This document shows, one piece after another, positions 33,625 through 45,788 of a stretch of DNA of 64,000 nt. How positions within the stretch are numbered: the stretch's first letter is position 1; the number at the start of each line of letters is the position of its first letter. The DNA is from Isochrysis galbana (lineage: Eukaryota; Haptophyta; Isochrysidales; Isochrysidaceae): the NCBI GenBank assembly GCA_018136815.1, contig CM030932.1:812081-876080 (forward strand), given 5' to 3'. Below the pieces are notes generated by a model. The model had not been told where the DNA came from and did not search any database. It saw only the letters and a list, made by a program, of their open reading frames with translations. Made by a program: the position numbers and the translations under genes.

Positions 33625-34072
33625 AGTACTCTCCCAGAGATTCCCACGATTTTCTCCTTTGATTCCACGCGAGAACCTTTGAAAGAACGCCCCACAAGGA
33701 GAGGCCACCACGCAGCGGCGGGTCGGCGATCTCTCCCTTTTTCTCTTCTCTCTCCCTCTCTCCCCCCGCCCCTCACTTCCCTCTTTCTCTCACCTCTCTC
33801 CTCCTCCTTTCTCCCTCCCTCTCTCCTCCTCTCCTCCTCTCCTCCTCTCCTCCTCTCCTCCTCTCCTTCTCTCCTTTTTCTCTCCTTTTTCTCTCCTTAT
33901 TCTCTCCTTCTCACCTTATTCTCTCCTTCTCTCCTTCCCCTCCGCCCCCCCTCTCTCTCTCCCGCGTCGTATTCGGGAAGAAGCAGAAGAGAGGAAACCT
34001 CCTCTCTCCCCTCCTCTCCCGGCCCCCCCCTCCTCTTCCCCCCCTTCTCCCCCCCCTCCCCCCCTCTCACAA
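31949..34072. other. Intergenic with pyrimidine-rich tract upstream of the desaturase
   Basis: No convincing gene. 33.42-33.59 kb and 33.73-34.07 kb are pyrimidine-rich CT/CTCCT repeats on the sense strand of the downstream desaturase, with a (GA)n run at 33,582-33,618 between them forming a CT/GA inverted pair that could fold into a hairpin. Frames at 32.1-32.6 kb have no ATG-led domain. Confidence 0.5.
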
Positions 34073-35823
34073 ATGGGCAAGGGCGGCTCCGCCTCCACCA
34101 CCACCAACGCCCCGCGCACCGATTTCCTCTGGGACGAGGGAGATGAGCCCCACGCCTCGCGGAGGAAGGCGATCCTCAAGGCGCACCCGGAGGTCTCTCG
34201 GCTCCAGGGCCCTGAGCCGGCTTCAAAGTGGCTATGTCTCTTCTTGTTGGTCATTCCGCAGATTTACTTGAGCGTCGCAACCGCTCGGCTCGGCTGGGTC
34301 AGCTACCTGCTCGTCGCGTATGTGTTTGGGGCGACGATCACGCAGGTGAGGGAACGGGTGTTGTGGGGGGGGCGGGGGCGGAGGGGGTGTGTGTTGGGGG
34401 GGGGGGGGGCGAAGGGGTGGGCGAGTGGGGGGGGGGGGGGGATGGAAGATGAGAGCGCGCGCAGGTGGGCGACAAAGGGGCGGGTGGGGAGACGGAGGAG
34501 GGGGGAGGAAAGGAGGGGGGGGGGAGTTGGCAAGCGGCAGATTGGGGAGGGAGGAGGGAGCGGAGCGTGCGAGGGTAGATGGACGGAAAGCATGGCGAGA
34601 GGGGCGAAAGGAGAGTGTCCTCCAAGTGCTTCCGCCTCTTCATGCCGGTAATGCCCCGCCTGTGCGTGTCAATCGCTTGGCTTAGTTGCGTCAGCTGTTG
34701 GGTTGTGGTGTGCATCTTTGGGGCAATGATCAAACGGCTGGTTGGCGTTGGGCGAGCCATATCCAGGGAATTGGAGAGGGGGCGACGGCGAGAGGTCAGG
34801 ACCAACTTGGGACGGGGGGTGGGGGGAGCAGGAGTTCACGGTTGAGGTTCTTGTGCCACTGTGGAGGCTGAGGGGTGTGTCGCTTGCCCCACATGTGCAT
34901 GTTGGGGGGGTAGGGGGTGCATGTGCGCGGGGACCACTCCCCCGCACCGCCCTGTCCGCCGCCGGGCGTGTGCGCCTGCTCTCAACAGGCGAGACAATAA
35001 TGTGCCCGGCCCCCCGCTTGCAGGCGCTCTTCCTCGCGATCCACGAGCTTGCGCACAACCTCTTCTTCAAGACGCCGCTCTACAACCGGCTCTTCTCGTT
35101 CGTTGCCAACTGGCCGATTGGCATCCCGTACACCATCCCTTTCCGCGGCTACCACCTGGATCACCATAAGTTTCAGGGCGTCGATGGCATCGACACTGAT
35201 ATCCCATCGCGGCTCGAGGGTAGGATCGTCCGTGGGCCAGTGACCAAGGCCATTTGGGCCTGCTGCCAGATCCTCACGTACGCGCTGCGGCCAGTCTTCA
35301 TCAAGCGGCAGGAGATTACGAGGATGCACATCTACAACTGGATCTCACAGATCGCCTTCGACGGTGTGATGCTCTACTTTTTTGGTTGGCGCCCCCTCGC
35401 CTACATGGTGTTGTGCATCTTCCTCGCAGGCGGGCTCCACCCCTGCGCCGGCCACTTCATCTCGGAGCACTACGTCTTCCCACACCTCTCGGCCACGCAG
35501 GTGCGCGCTGCCGTGCCAGCGAGCCCACTCGGCACGCGCCGACTCAACTTCCCTCAACCCAACCCCCGGCGCCCTTGCAGGAGACCTACTCCTACTACGG
35601 CTGGCTCAACCTACTGACTTGGAACGTCGGCTACCACAACGAGCATCATGACTTCCCGTACGTCCCGTGGTCTCGTCTGCCCGCCCTCAAGGCGACAGCT
35701 CCCGAGTTCTACGATAATCTCGCGCAGTGCGAGTCATGGACGGGTGTGATTTGGGACTACATCACGCGCGACGACGTCGGGCCGTTCAACCGCGTCAAGC
35801 GCATGACGACAAAGGACGAATGA
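34073..35823 (+). CDS. Sphingolipid delta-4 desaturase (DEGS family)
   Basis: Endoplasmic-reticulum membrane di-iron desaturase that introduces the 4,5-trans double bond into dihydroceramide. Three exons, all phase 0: 34073-34345, 35024-35500 and 35581-35823 (TGA), 330 aa, typical for the family. The N-terminus (TDFLWDEGDEPHASRRKAIL, residues about 17-36) matches the family's lipid-desaturase signature. All three histidine boxes are present: HELAH (exon 2 start), HLDHH in YHLDHHKFQG and HNEHH in GYHNEHHDFP. Several hydrophobic segments (WLCLFLLVIPQIYL, VSYLLVAYVFG, VMLYFFGWRPLAYM) give the expected membrane topology. Intron 1 (34,346-35,023) is rich in poly-G tracts. The start codon lies immediately after a long CT-rich leader. 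Confidence 0.92.
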
Positions 35824-38088
35824 ATCAGCAGACTGGGTTGTGGTTTCCCGCTCAGTTCCGCCAGTCCTGGTGACCACCAGCGGAGCAGGGCGCTGACTGG
35901 TCGCGTGCGCCGTGCGGTGTCGCGCTGGTCGCGCCCGCGTGGTGTGTGCGTCTTTCTGGATGCGTGAGCGCGAAATCTGCATCATCGGGGTGGAGATCGA
36001 CCGTTTGTTGGTCTCTATAATGGCCGCCTGTTGATTGGGCCAGATCCAAACTGGGAGTATGGTAATATGGCTCGTCTTGTAGACCGGGATTGCTGGTGCA
36101 TCTTCTGGGCTTTCAGAGCCGTAGCGTCCTGCGGGGTCGCTGGTGAATTTTGCGCGCTTCATTGGCGCTGTCTCCGCGGCGCTTTGTGATATGGCTGGGC
36201 GCGGGTGCGTGACTCCTCAGGGCCCACAGAGGCGCGGGCCACATCGCCACATCCAGCTCTTATCTACGTTTACGTATGTTGTAAGTTGTTTTTGGTTGTT
36301 ATTGTTATTTGCTATTCCGACGAACTCCTGGAGTGACAGCCAGCCACGCAAGGGCCAAGTCCCGCCATCCCGCCTCCATCCCTGGTCCCTGGATGAGGTG
36401 GAGCCCGTCTTTCCATCTAGGGCTCCCCCAGCCGCGCCCTCCCTCCTCTCCGTCGCCGGTTGAATGTGTGGCAACGTTCAGTTCGTCAAAAGGGCCATGG
36501 GAGTGGGGGGGCTTTCGAAAGTTTGCGCTACACGTGAATATTACTACTACTACATAATGTTTTCCTCGGGCATGGTGCGAATCATGCTGGCGCACCTTAG
36601 CGCGCGGGAGGTTGTCTCGTGCATCCGCAAGCGCAAGCCAGCATGATTCGCCCGACAATCTCCCTCGCCCGAGCAAAGATAAAGCGATAATCTCCCTCGC
36701 CCGAGCAAGTGGCCGCGGCTCGCCGCGGCCCTTCCCGCTCCTGGGCATCTGGCGCCCCCGTCTTCTCTTACCCAAATAGGTCGAGAAGACACGTAAACAC
36801 CGGAGGGGAGAGCTGCCGCTCCCCCCTCCCCTTCCTCTTCCCTTTTTCCTCCTCTCTTCCCTGCGGCGGGGGCCCATGGCGCGCGCCTGCGGCCCCTCTC
36901 CAGGTCTCCAGGTCCCCAGCTGGCCTGCAAGGGCCTGAGAGCAGAGCTCAGGGGGCAGGTGAGGCTGGGGCATGGCCCTGGCCCCTCTTGCCTCTCCCTC
37001 GCTAGCGCTCCGCGGCCCTGCAGGTCGACTGGAGCTGGCTGGGGGGTCTTGATCAGGGGGCCCAGGGGGAGGAGAGGCTGGTCAGAGCGATGGGCTGGCC
37101 ACGACAGGCCAGGGCGGGCGAATCAGGCGTGCCTGTGGGGAGAGGGATGGGTCAGCATGGCAGTGTGATCCTGGCAGGCCATCAGGCCTGCCAGGAGAGT
37201 GGGTGGTACCTCCCCCATGGCAGGGGAGGAGTGGAGAGGGAGGGGGCTCGTGCCCCCCCATGGGCGAACTAAGTATAAACTTAGTTGCGCTCCGCTAATA
37301 CATATGGCTGGCGGCACGGCACGTCGCCGGCGCCAGCGCGCGTTCATTTCATGCGTGCTCATCCGCACGAGGTACGAATAAGTAAATGATCGACCGCACG
37401 CAACATGTGCAGCAAAAGGAAGGTATGCACGCTAAGGATCGCGACGCAGACAACACATGAAAGAGGGCGGCCAGGGCGCGCATGGCGAGGCATGAGCGCA
37501 CCCGTCGCACTCACTCGCACACATCGCCTCTGTTCCAACCGTAAGCAGACAGCGCGCAATGGAGCAACCTCGGCCGACATGCTGCTAGAGCCCCTCGTGC
37601 GCCAAGTCGTGCCGTGGCCTCATAAGTGCATCGCAGTTCGTGCCCCTCCGCTCGAGTTGGTGCGTGGGGGAGAAATCTCCAGCGCGGTAAGACGGGAGGA
37701 TGGGGCGGCAGCGTGGAGCGGAGAGAGAGGGGTCGTGCCCTCTTGCTCCCCCTCCGGCTCCCTCTCTCTTTCTCAATCGCGCACAAGGGACCATTTGACA
37801 CAGGGAAGAAGTTGACACTGGACGAGGGGCCGGAGCACCATCGCACTCACTAGTGAACCTTGGTTTTTCAGACCTCGCTTGTAATAAACAGCGTAGTGGA
37901 ACAAGCTCGACCGACACACTCGAAGAGCCCGCCCTTGGCGCTCTGCCTCATGCCATGGGAGTCCGCGCCTTGCGCTCTGCCTCATGCCATGGGCGAGAGA
38001 CGAGGACGGCGCGGCAGGCGGGAGCGGTCGTACCCTTCGGTGATGGGTCAAGCACGGAGCAAGCATTTACGGCGCTCAAGCTCCGGTC
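35824..38088. other. Intergenic between desaturase and RCC1 gene
   Basis: No gene recognised. Contains the inverted copy of the 528-640 repeat at 37.15-37.29 kb, a short duplication near 36.65-36.71 kb (AATCTCCCTCGCCCGAGCAA twice) and a duplicated CTCTGCCTCATGCCATGGG at about 37.94-37.99 kb. Two diverged similar segments (37.49-37.62 and 37.83-37.93 kb) may be an old tandem duplication. Confidence 0.45.
37150..37290 (+). repeat. Dispersed repeat, copy 2 (inverted copy at 528-640)
   Basis: Matches the reverse complement of 528-640, including GGGGAGGAGTGGAGAG and GGGGGCTCGTGCCCCCCC, ending in AAGTATAAACTTAG. Most of the divergence is at the left end. Confidence 0.6.
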
Positions 38089-41000
38089 CTAGAGCATGCC
38101 TGTGTAATGCTTGCTGTTCGCCACGGGCGCGGCCGAGAAGCGGTCTTGCGAGGCGCCAGTTGGGAACGGGTCGACCGCCTCGTCGATGACATCAAGGTAG
38201 GACGTGAACGACGTGTGCGCCCACGCAACTTGCCGTTCGGAGCCTGTGCTCTTCGGGCGGTGGCCAAGGGGGTGGGCTCGCTGCGGGACCGCAGCGGGTT
38301 CGTCGTCCGGCGCGTCGACGAGGCTGGCCGACTCTTCCTCAAGCTCGTCGAAGACGCACGAGGAGCGGGCGGAGGGATCGTCGAGCTCGGCTAGGCAGAA
38401 CGCCTCGGCGCACGCGGACGAGCGCTGTGATAACGGCACGGCTAACTGCGCATCGTCGTAGTCGGCGAGGGACGACAGGTCGGAGCCAAACGACTTGCGA
38501 GCAGACGGCGCGGGTTCTGATGGACGGGAGACCGGGAGGAAGGGGTTGGGCCGCAGCGCGACGGGGGCGTCGGCGGCCTTGGGCGGCATGGGAGGTTCCG
38601 TGCCGTCACTGCTCAGGTGAAATCCGCGGCGTAGTTGGTCCCATAGCCAGGCGACGGACGACGCGCTAGACGCGCGCGCATCCCCCGCACCGTGGGGAGT
38701 GGCGGACGCACGCTCCATCCGGCCTGTGGGCTCGTCAAGCGCAGCGGACGCAAGGCCCTCGGAGCGGGCGGAGGCGGCGTCGTAGCCTTCGAGGAAAGAG
38801 AACTGTGCCGACGCCTCGGAGGACGGCTTGCTCGCGCCATCAAGTCGCAGCTCACGCGCAGCACGGCCACACGCTGAGAGGCTCGCGAGAGCTTGGTGTG
38901 TGGGCGCGCTGTACATGCCGTCGGCCTCTGATCGGCTCGAGAGCTCATCGCACGGGGCGGGCGCGCCGGCCTCGGAGCGCATCGATGGCGCGTTGTACCC
39001 GCCCATGAAGGTGAAGGCAGAGGACGCCTCCGAGCGGGCCGACGGCAGGTCAAAATCGAGGACGCATACGGGCGACATCTCGGAGCGGTTCGAGTCGTAT
39101 CCCTTCATACACGAGAAGCGGGGTTCGATGGAGGAAGCGGCGGCGGCGGTGCTGCCAGGCGACGACGCCGAGCTCCTCCAGCGTGCGTGCCACGGCGAGA
39201 TGCGCCGGAAGACCTGCGTCCTGCGCTGTGCGGGCGGCGTGGATGGCATGTGCCGGCGCGGCGCTGGTGTCGAGAAGATGTTGCGCGAAGGGGGTGCGCT
39301 GTCAGGTGAGGTAGCACTCTCGCGCGGCTCGTAATCCGATTGGGGACGCGGCGAGGCTGGGGCCGACCGCGCCCGTCGTGCCGCCGCCGGCGTGCCGTCG
39401 CCCACCAAGATGGGCGGCGGGCGTGCCGCCTCACGTGCGGCTTGCGTGGGAAAGGCGGCGGCGGGGGCACGCAACGCCGAGGCACGCCTGTCGCCGACGG
39501 TCGAGGTGCGCGCTATCGAAGGTAGCCGGGAGGCCGTGGGCGTCATCGTCGGCGGTGACATCGCCTCAGGAGTCGCGGCCTTAGCAGTCGCGGCCGTAGG
39601 CGCACCGGCGGCGGCAGGCGAGCCGGGCGTAGGCGGCTGCGCAGGCTGCCCTGACGGTTCGGCGCTAGGCGCGAGCGGCGCAACAGGCGCGCGTGTGGGC
39701 ACCACCGGGATACGGCGCGAGCGGCGCGGCGAGCCATGGAGCAGAGCGGGGAGCGACTGGGTGCGCTGAAGCGCCGCCGGCGCCGGCTCTGAACCTTCGG
39801 TTTCGTCGACTATCTCGAGACTCCGAGCGGAGCGGAGGGGCGGGATGCGCTGCGGGAGCACGCTGTCTTGCTCGAGCGGCGCTGCGGCTGCCGTCTTGCC
39901 GGCCGACTGACCCTTCGCGTGCTGCTCGGACAAGCCAGGATTGCGCTTGTGCTGCTGGCCCTCATCGCCACCAGGAACGGGAGAGGAACGTGAGGGCTTG
40001 CGTAACCCGAGGCCGAGCGCCGCTTTACCGCCCGGGAAGCCTGAATGCGCACCCCATGCGTGGACGGCGCCTTCCGCGTCAAATGCAAGCGTGTGATTGT
40101 GGCCGGCGGAGACACCGAGCACGCAGACGTGGGTGAGCGACTCGACGCGCTTGGGCGTGAGCTGGGCGGCGGCATCGCCGTGTCCGAGCGCGCCCAGTGC
40201 ACCGCGGCCCCACGTGAAGAGCTCGCCCTTCTCGGTCACGGCACAGCTGTGGTGCGGACCGACAGAGACGGCACGCACCGCGCGCCCGCGCAGCGACTCG
40301 ATCAGCCGCGGCTTGGGCGCCCCCAGGCTGCCGTGTCCTAGCTTTCCGTCGCGAATATCGCCCCATGAATAGACAGCGCCCGTGGCCGTAAGTGCCAAGT
40401 AGTGCGCGTCGCGTGCCGCCACCGCCGCCACGCGCTCACCCGCAAGCTCGGGGATGACCTGAGGCATGCCAAGCAGCGGCGGAGCCGCATCGGCGCCCTC
40501 CGCCAGCCCAAACGCGCGCACGGCGGCGCCGAAAGCGTAGACGAGGCCGTCGCGCGAGACGACGAAAGATGCGGCGGCGCCTGCCGCAACGCAGCGAGCG
40601 GGCGTCTCGCGAAGCGCCTCCACGCGCCGCGGCTTCCACAGGTCACGCGGCTCAGCCATCGGGTGGCCAAGGCACCAATCGTCGCCGCACCCCCAGGAGT
40701 AGACAGAGCCGTCGTCGGTGAGCGCGAGCGAGTGAAGGGCGCCTGCGGCGACGCTCGAGATGCGCAGCCCGCGCAGTGCGCGCACACGTGTCGGCACCAT
40801 CCGGTCCACGTTGTCACCGTGCCCCAGCTGCCCCTCGGTGCCGCGGCCCCAGGAGAAGAGCTCGCCGTTTTCTGAGATGGCGAAAGAGTGGTTGTTCCCC
40901 GCGACCACGGCGCGAAAGCGCACTCCCGCGGTGGAGCCGATCAAGATGGGCGTGTTGATCTCCCGCTTTCGCCCCTGTCTGCGCGGCCCGTGCCCCAGCT

Positions 41001-41400
41001 GCGGCTGCAGCGAGCCGTCTTCTCTCCCGCAAGAGAGGAGTTGCGCCTTCCCATCGACAAAGAGAGAGTGCGCCTCTCCCGCTGCGAGGGGTAGCGCGTG
41101 CTGCGCGCGAAGCGAGTCTCTCCAGAGGAGGAAGCCGACCCACGAGGACGCCCAGGGCGGCAGGGGCGGCGGTGGCGAGGCCTGTGGCGCGCTGGAAGCC
41201 TCAGAGAAGAGGATTGCTCTCTGGAAGAGGACCTCTGCGCAGGGAGAGGTGGGGGAGGAGGAGGAGGAAGGGGCTGGGTGCGAGGGCGGCAGACCGAAGT
41301 AGAGGGCGTGAGAGGTGCGTGCGATGGCGGAGAGGGAGGCAGTGTCCAGGTAGCCGAGGAGGACGACGAGGGTGTCGTGGGGAAGGTCGAGGAGAAGCAT
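38089..41400 (-). CDS. RCC1-repeat protein with N-terminal F-box-like motif and repetitive C-terminus
   Basis: One uninterrupted frame of 1,103 aa from ATG 41400 to 38089. It begins LLLDLPHDTLVVLLGYLD, resembling an F-box helix. Residues about 100-460 are RCC1/BLT repeats, with recurrent strands such as NHSFAISENGELFSWGRG, HSLALTDDGSVYSWGCG, HYLALTATGAVYSWGD, HSCAVTEKGELFTWGRG and HTLAFDAEGAVHAWG, enough for a seven-bladed propeller. After about residue 470 it is disordered and proline/alanine/serine-rich. Near residues 740-1000 there are imperfect repeats of the form F-x-F/C-M/L-x-GY-[ND]-...-RSE (SSAFTFMGGYNAPSMRSEA, SAQFSFLEGYDAASARSEG, and a shorter FSCMKGYDSNRSE). RCC1 proteins act as GEFs or binding platforms; no substrate can be inferred. 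Lack of introns in so long a frame is unusual beside IFT140. Confidence 0.8.
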   Translation of the reverse strand: MLLLDLPHDTLVVLLGYLDTASLSAIARTSHALYFGLPPSHPAPSSSSSPTSPCAEVLFQRAILFSEASSAPQASPPPPLPPWASSWVGFLLWRDSLRAQHALPLAAGEAHSLFVDGKAQLLSCGREDGSLQPQLGHGPRRQGRKREINTPILIGSTAGVRFRAVVAGNNHSFAISENGELFSWGRGTEGQLGHGDNVDRMVPTRVRALRGLRISSVAAGALHSLALTDDGSVYSWGCGDDWCLGHPMAEPRDLWKPRRVEALRETPARCVAAGAAASFVVSRDGLVYAFGAAVRAFGLAEGADAAPPLLGMPQVIPELAGERVAAVAARDAHYLALTATGAVYSWGDIRDGKLGHGSLGAPKPRLIESLRGRAVRAVSVGPHHSCAVTEKGELFTWGRGALGALGHGDAAAQLTPKRVESLTHVCVLGVSAGHNHTLAFDAEGAVHAWGAHSGFPGGKAALGLGLRKPSRSSPVPGGDEGQQHKRNPGLSEQHAKGQSAGKTAAAAPLEQDSVLPQRIPPLRSARSLEIVDETEGSEPAPAALQRTQSLPALLHGSPRRSRRIPVVPTRAPVAPLAPSAEPSGQPAQPPTPGSPAAAGAPTAATAKAATPEAMSPPTMTPTASRLPSIARTSTVGDRRASALRAPAAAFPTQAAREAARPPPILVGDGTPAAARRARSAPASPRPQSDYEPRESATSPDSAPPSRNIFSTPAPRRHMPSTPPAQRRTQVFRRISPWHARWRSSASSPGSTAAAASSIEPRFSCMKGYDSNRSEMSPVCVLDFDLPSARSEASSAFTFMGGYNAPSMRSEAGAPAPCDELSSRSEADGMYSAPTHQALASLSACGRAARELRLDGASKPSSEASAQFSFLEGYDAASARSEGLASAALDEPTGRMERASATPHGAGDARASSASSVAWLWDQLRRGFHLSSDGTEPPMPPKAADAPVALRPNPFLPVSRPSEPAPSARKSFGSDLSSLADYDDAQLAVPLSQRSSACAEAFCLAELDDPSARSSCVFDELEEESASLVDAPDDEPAAVPQRAHPLGHRPKSTGSERQVAWAHTSFTSYLDVIDEAVDPFPTGASQDRFSAAPVANSKHYTGML

Positions 41401-42839
<1,439 letters not shown>

Positions 42840-42840
<1 letters not shown>

Positions 42841-43260
42841 ACAATGCAGGCAGGGTGACCGCGGCAAGCTGCTGCGAGAACTGTGCGGCCATGGCCTGCA
42901 TTTGCTCAATATCAATATAGCGCAGCTCGACGGGGTTGATTGAGCCCCGGTGAAGCCCCCCAGCGGTCCAGCGGTACGTTCTCACCCTTCTCCTGTGCCG
43001 CTAGGTGACCCGTTTCCGTTTCTTTTTAATGTGCTGCTTCTCTTTCGAGATTCGAGAGAAAGAAAGGACGAGAGAGGGCGCTCTACAACCCAAGGTCCTA
43101 AGTAAGTCCTAGGGGTAGGGGTCCACGCTCCACGCGAAGCTTTTGACCGAAACCGAGAGACCGAGAGAACGAGAACGCGGAGAATTACAACAATAAATGA
43201 TAAATGCCGAACGAAAGTGAAGCCTTACTTACTAAGGAGTGTCGATTCGCGAATGCGACA
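42840..43260 (-). mobile_element. Degraded family-1 retrotransposon fragment (LTR start plus gag piece)
   Basis: On the minus strand the sequence starts at 43,260 with TGTCGCATTCGCGAATCGAC, followed by LTR words (GTTCGGCATTTATC, GGTCAAAAGCTTCGCG). After a large internal deletion it carries a gag segment encoding NPVELRYIDIEQMQAMAAQF, matching the Gag of the element at 55.27 kb (NPVELRYIELMQAMAAQF). This is a dead, internally deleted copy. Confidence 0.85.
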
Positions 43261-43288
43261 CGCTAGCGTCTAGCGTCGCTCCGTAGCC

Positions 43289-43449
43289 TGTCGAATCCGC
43301 GATCGACCTTTTTGTTTTAGAAGTTGTTTGCGTTTCTATGTTCGCTCCTTGCAGGCTAGCCACTAGTCACCATCGCAGGGTCCTACATTCGCCCATTCGC
43401 CCTTGTTGCCCTCGCCTCCTTTGTCGCCTCCCTTGTCGCCTGCTTGCCC
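43289..43449 (+). repeat. LTR-like repeat family 2, copy
   Basis: Begins TGTCGAATCCGCGATCGACC and parallels 18,066-18,229 through CTTGTCGCCTGCTTGCCCC, after which the two diverge. Lies back to back with the family-1 fragment ending at 43,260, so this is a nested or clustered insertion zone. The stretch 43,450-43,974 to the solo LTR has no recognisable gene. Confidence 0.65.
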
Positions 43450-43979
43450 CTCACCTTGCTGACCTCCTTGCGTGCTCCTCGCGTTTTTAGGCTAAGAAGT
43501 CGCGCGTTCAGGTATCGCCGGTGCAAGGAACAAGGAACCGCCCCCATGTGTGACCCTGATTCCCCCTCAGGTATTGGCCGTTGGATTATGTCGTGGCGCT
43601 ATCTTACTTCGGTCTTCATCAACTCACTTAAGGGCTTAAGGGCTTTCGAAAGATTCCCTCCTTATTCCTGTGCGTAACGGTCGCCCCCGTTCGGATCGTC
43701 CGTCGCCCCGTCGCTCTCTTGTCGGCATTCTCTTCCTTGTTCGGTCTGTCAGCAAGTTGCAAGTTCCTGTGCGTTCCGTGATGAGGATACGTTAGTGTGG
43801 AGTGTGGAGAGTGTTGACGTGAGTGTAGTGTCATCTCGTCGGTCCATCGGACCCTAACCGTCTGTCGTCTGCCGTTCTTCGTTCGTCGCTCTCGCTCTCG
43901 TTCTCGTTCCCGTTCTCGTCCCTCGTCCTCAACACTACCTCAATACCAAGCCTCTCCACTCCCTCAGCCTGTCAGCCTC

Positions 43980-44822
43980 TGTCGCATTCGCGAATCGACG
44001 CTCGTTAGGCTTCGCTCTTCTCTTCGTCGTTCGGTATCTATCGTTATAATTCTCTGCTTTCTCTCGTTCTCGGTCAAAAGCTTCGCTTGGATGCATGGGA
44101 TCGTGGGTTGTGGAGCGCCCTCTCTCTTTCTCTCGAAAGAGAAGGGAAGTTTCCCCACCTTTCTTCCTCCCAGGCGCCTCGCAGATAGGTTTAATTTGCT
44201 ATCTCCCCTGCGGTTCTTTATCTGCTTCTGGGGGCAATCAGGTTTAATTTACGACCTCTTCGTATCTCCCCCTTGGGCACATCGCACTTCTCTCGTCTTA
44301 TTCGGTAGGTCTCTTGGAATCCTGCGTAGCAAGATTGCCTCTCGTTTCCGTTATGGTGCGATTCCCGTTCCAGACAAGATCGCCGACAGATCGCCCTTTG
44401 GTCGTCGTCCATCGTTGTCTGATCGGAGTGTTTGGGTTTGATTTCAGTCGAGTTATGTGAGAAAGTCGTGGGGCGAGAGTCGGGGTGTTTTCCTGGGTGT
44501 CTCTGTCCGTCGTCCTGTCGTCAGTCGTCATCCGTCCTTCTCGCTCTCGTCGCTCGTCGCTCTCGCTCTCGTAACACTCAGACCCTACAATCTCGCCTCG
44601 CCTCGCCAGCCCCTGCCACCACAGCCCTCCTCGCCTCTCGCTACTCGCTCGATGTCGCTCTCGCCGCCGTCCTCGCCCTCGCTCAAGCCCGCCTGCCCGC
44701 CTTCCTCTGCTGACGGGCTTCAGCCCGTCAGCACCTCTGAAGCCGTCTCCTCCGCCGCGCCTGCCGCCGGCATGCCTCCTTCCTCATTGCCCTCAGGCCC
44801 TATGGGCCATCCTAATTCGTCA
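43980..44822 (+). mobile_element. Family-1 solo LTR copy C with 5-bp target duplication
   Basis: 843 bp, TGTCGCATTCGCGAATCGAC to AATTCGTCA, flanked by GCCTC on both sides (43,975-43,979 and 44,823-44,827). It is close to full-length against the 851-bp 5' LTR at 55,269-56,119 and preserves its 3' open frame starting at ATG 44,652 (MSLSPPSSPSLKPACPPSS). The right target duplication overlaps the stop codon (44,828-44,826) of the minus-strand gene next to it. Confidence 0.95.
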
Positions 44823-44825
44823 GCC

Positions 44826-45550
44826 TCAGCCTATCACTCCCGATCCGCCCAGCCATGTCCGCTCCGTCGTCGCGCTCGCCCTCGCCCAAGCCCGTCCTCC
44901 CACCGGCGGGGCGACCGCAAACGGCCGAGACGACGACACCACCAGCTCGCGCATCAGCCGCGAAGTGCACGCCAAGGCCGACTGGTCCGGCCCGCTCAGC
45001 TCCTCCACGATCGGACGCAGCGCATCGGCGGGCACGTCGCTCAGCGAGAGGGCCAACCACAGCCTTAAACAATCGCAGGCTTGGCGCAAGGCGAGGAGGA
45101 CGAGCCCACTCAGACAGATCAGACCCAGCGAGAGGAGGTAACCCAGCAAGACGAGGAGGCAACCCAGATAGAGGAAGCACCCACCATCGACTCGGCTGGC
45201 TCCTCGACCTCCGCAACCGGCGCGATGGGAAGAAGAAGGCCTGGAGCGTCCGACGCACAGTTCTCGTTCTTCTCTTCTCCTCCCACAGGCCCGGAGTCCT
45301 CGTCGGTGGTGGTGGTGGTGGCCTCCTCGGTCGAAGAAAGGGCCTCCTCCTTAGTATCAGGAACGCGAACAGGCTCCGCCTCGTCCGCCGCGCCCTTGGA
45401 GCAGGAGGAGGAACGAGTCGTGCGAGCAGCGCTTGCGCTCGGCGTCCAGTCGACAGGTGGCCGTGTCGAGAGAGTCGAACGAAGCCAGCGAGCAGGAGCA
45501 CGAGAGGAGAGGACAGAGGACCGTACGGATGCGCGCCGAGTCGCCACCAT
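44826..45550 (-). CDS. Unrecognised gene with possible membrane helix and F-box-like segment (needs a splice or frameshift)
   Basis: The frame from ATG 45550 (MVATRRASVRSSVLSSRAPA) is basic, then serine/threonine/glutamate-rich, and stops at 45119. An overlapping frame (open to 44826) encodes a hydrophobic LLSLGLICLSGLVLLAL helix and then LSDVPADALRPIVEELSGPD QSALACTSRLMREL (written with a break), which resembles an F-box. A plausible donor ATG/GTGGGT lies near 45,18x, so a short intron could join the two; a frameshift is the alternative. The stop codon at 44,828-44,826 directly touches a solo LTR, so the original 3' UTR has been displaced. Function unknown. Confidence 0.4.
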
Positions 45551-45788
45551 CGTGAGGAAGACGAGGGCGAGGAGAGAGCTGGAGGGTGAGCGAGGAGGGA
45601 CGGGAGGGGGGGGGGCGAGGGGCGAGACTAAAAGACAGATCAGTTGTCTACGCGTTAATGTTATCGTCATATACTGTAATAATTCACCGGTCCCAGGGGG
45701 TGCCCCCAGGGTTCCCGCCCGCCCTCCGCGCCCAGAGTTCCCCCGCGGAAAGAGTGAACGCACGGCGTGCACCTTCCTGGAAGTTGCT

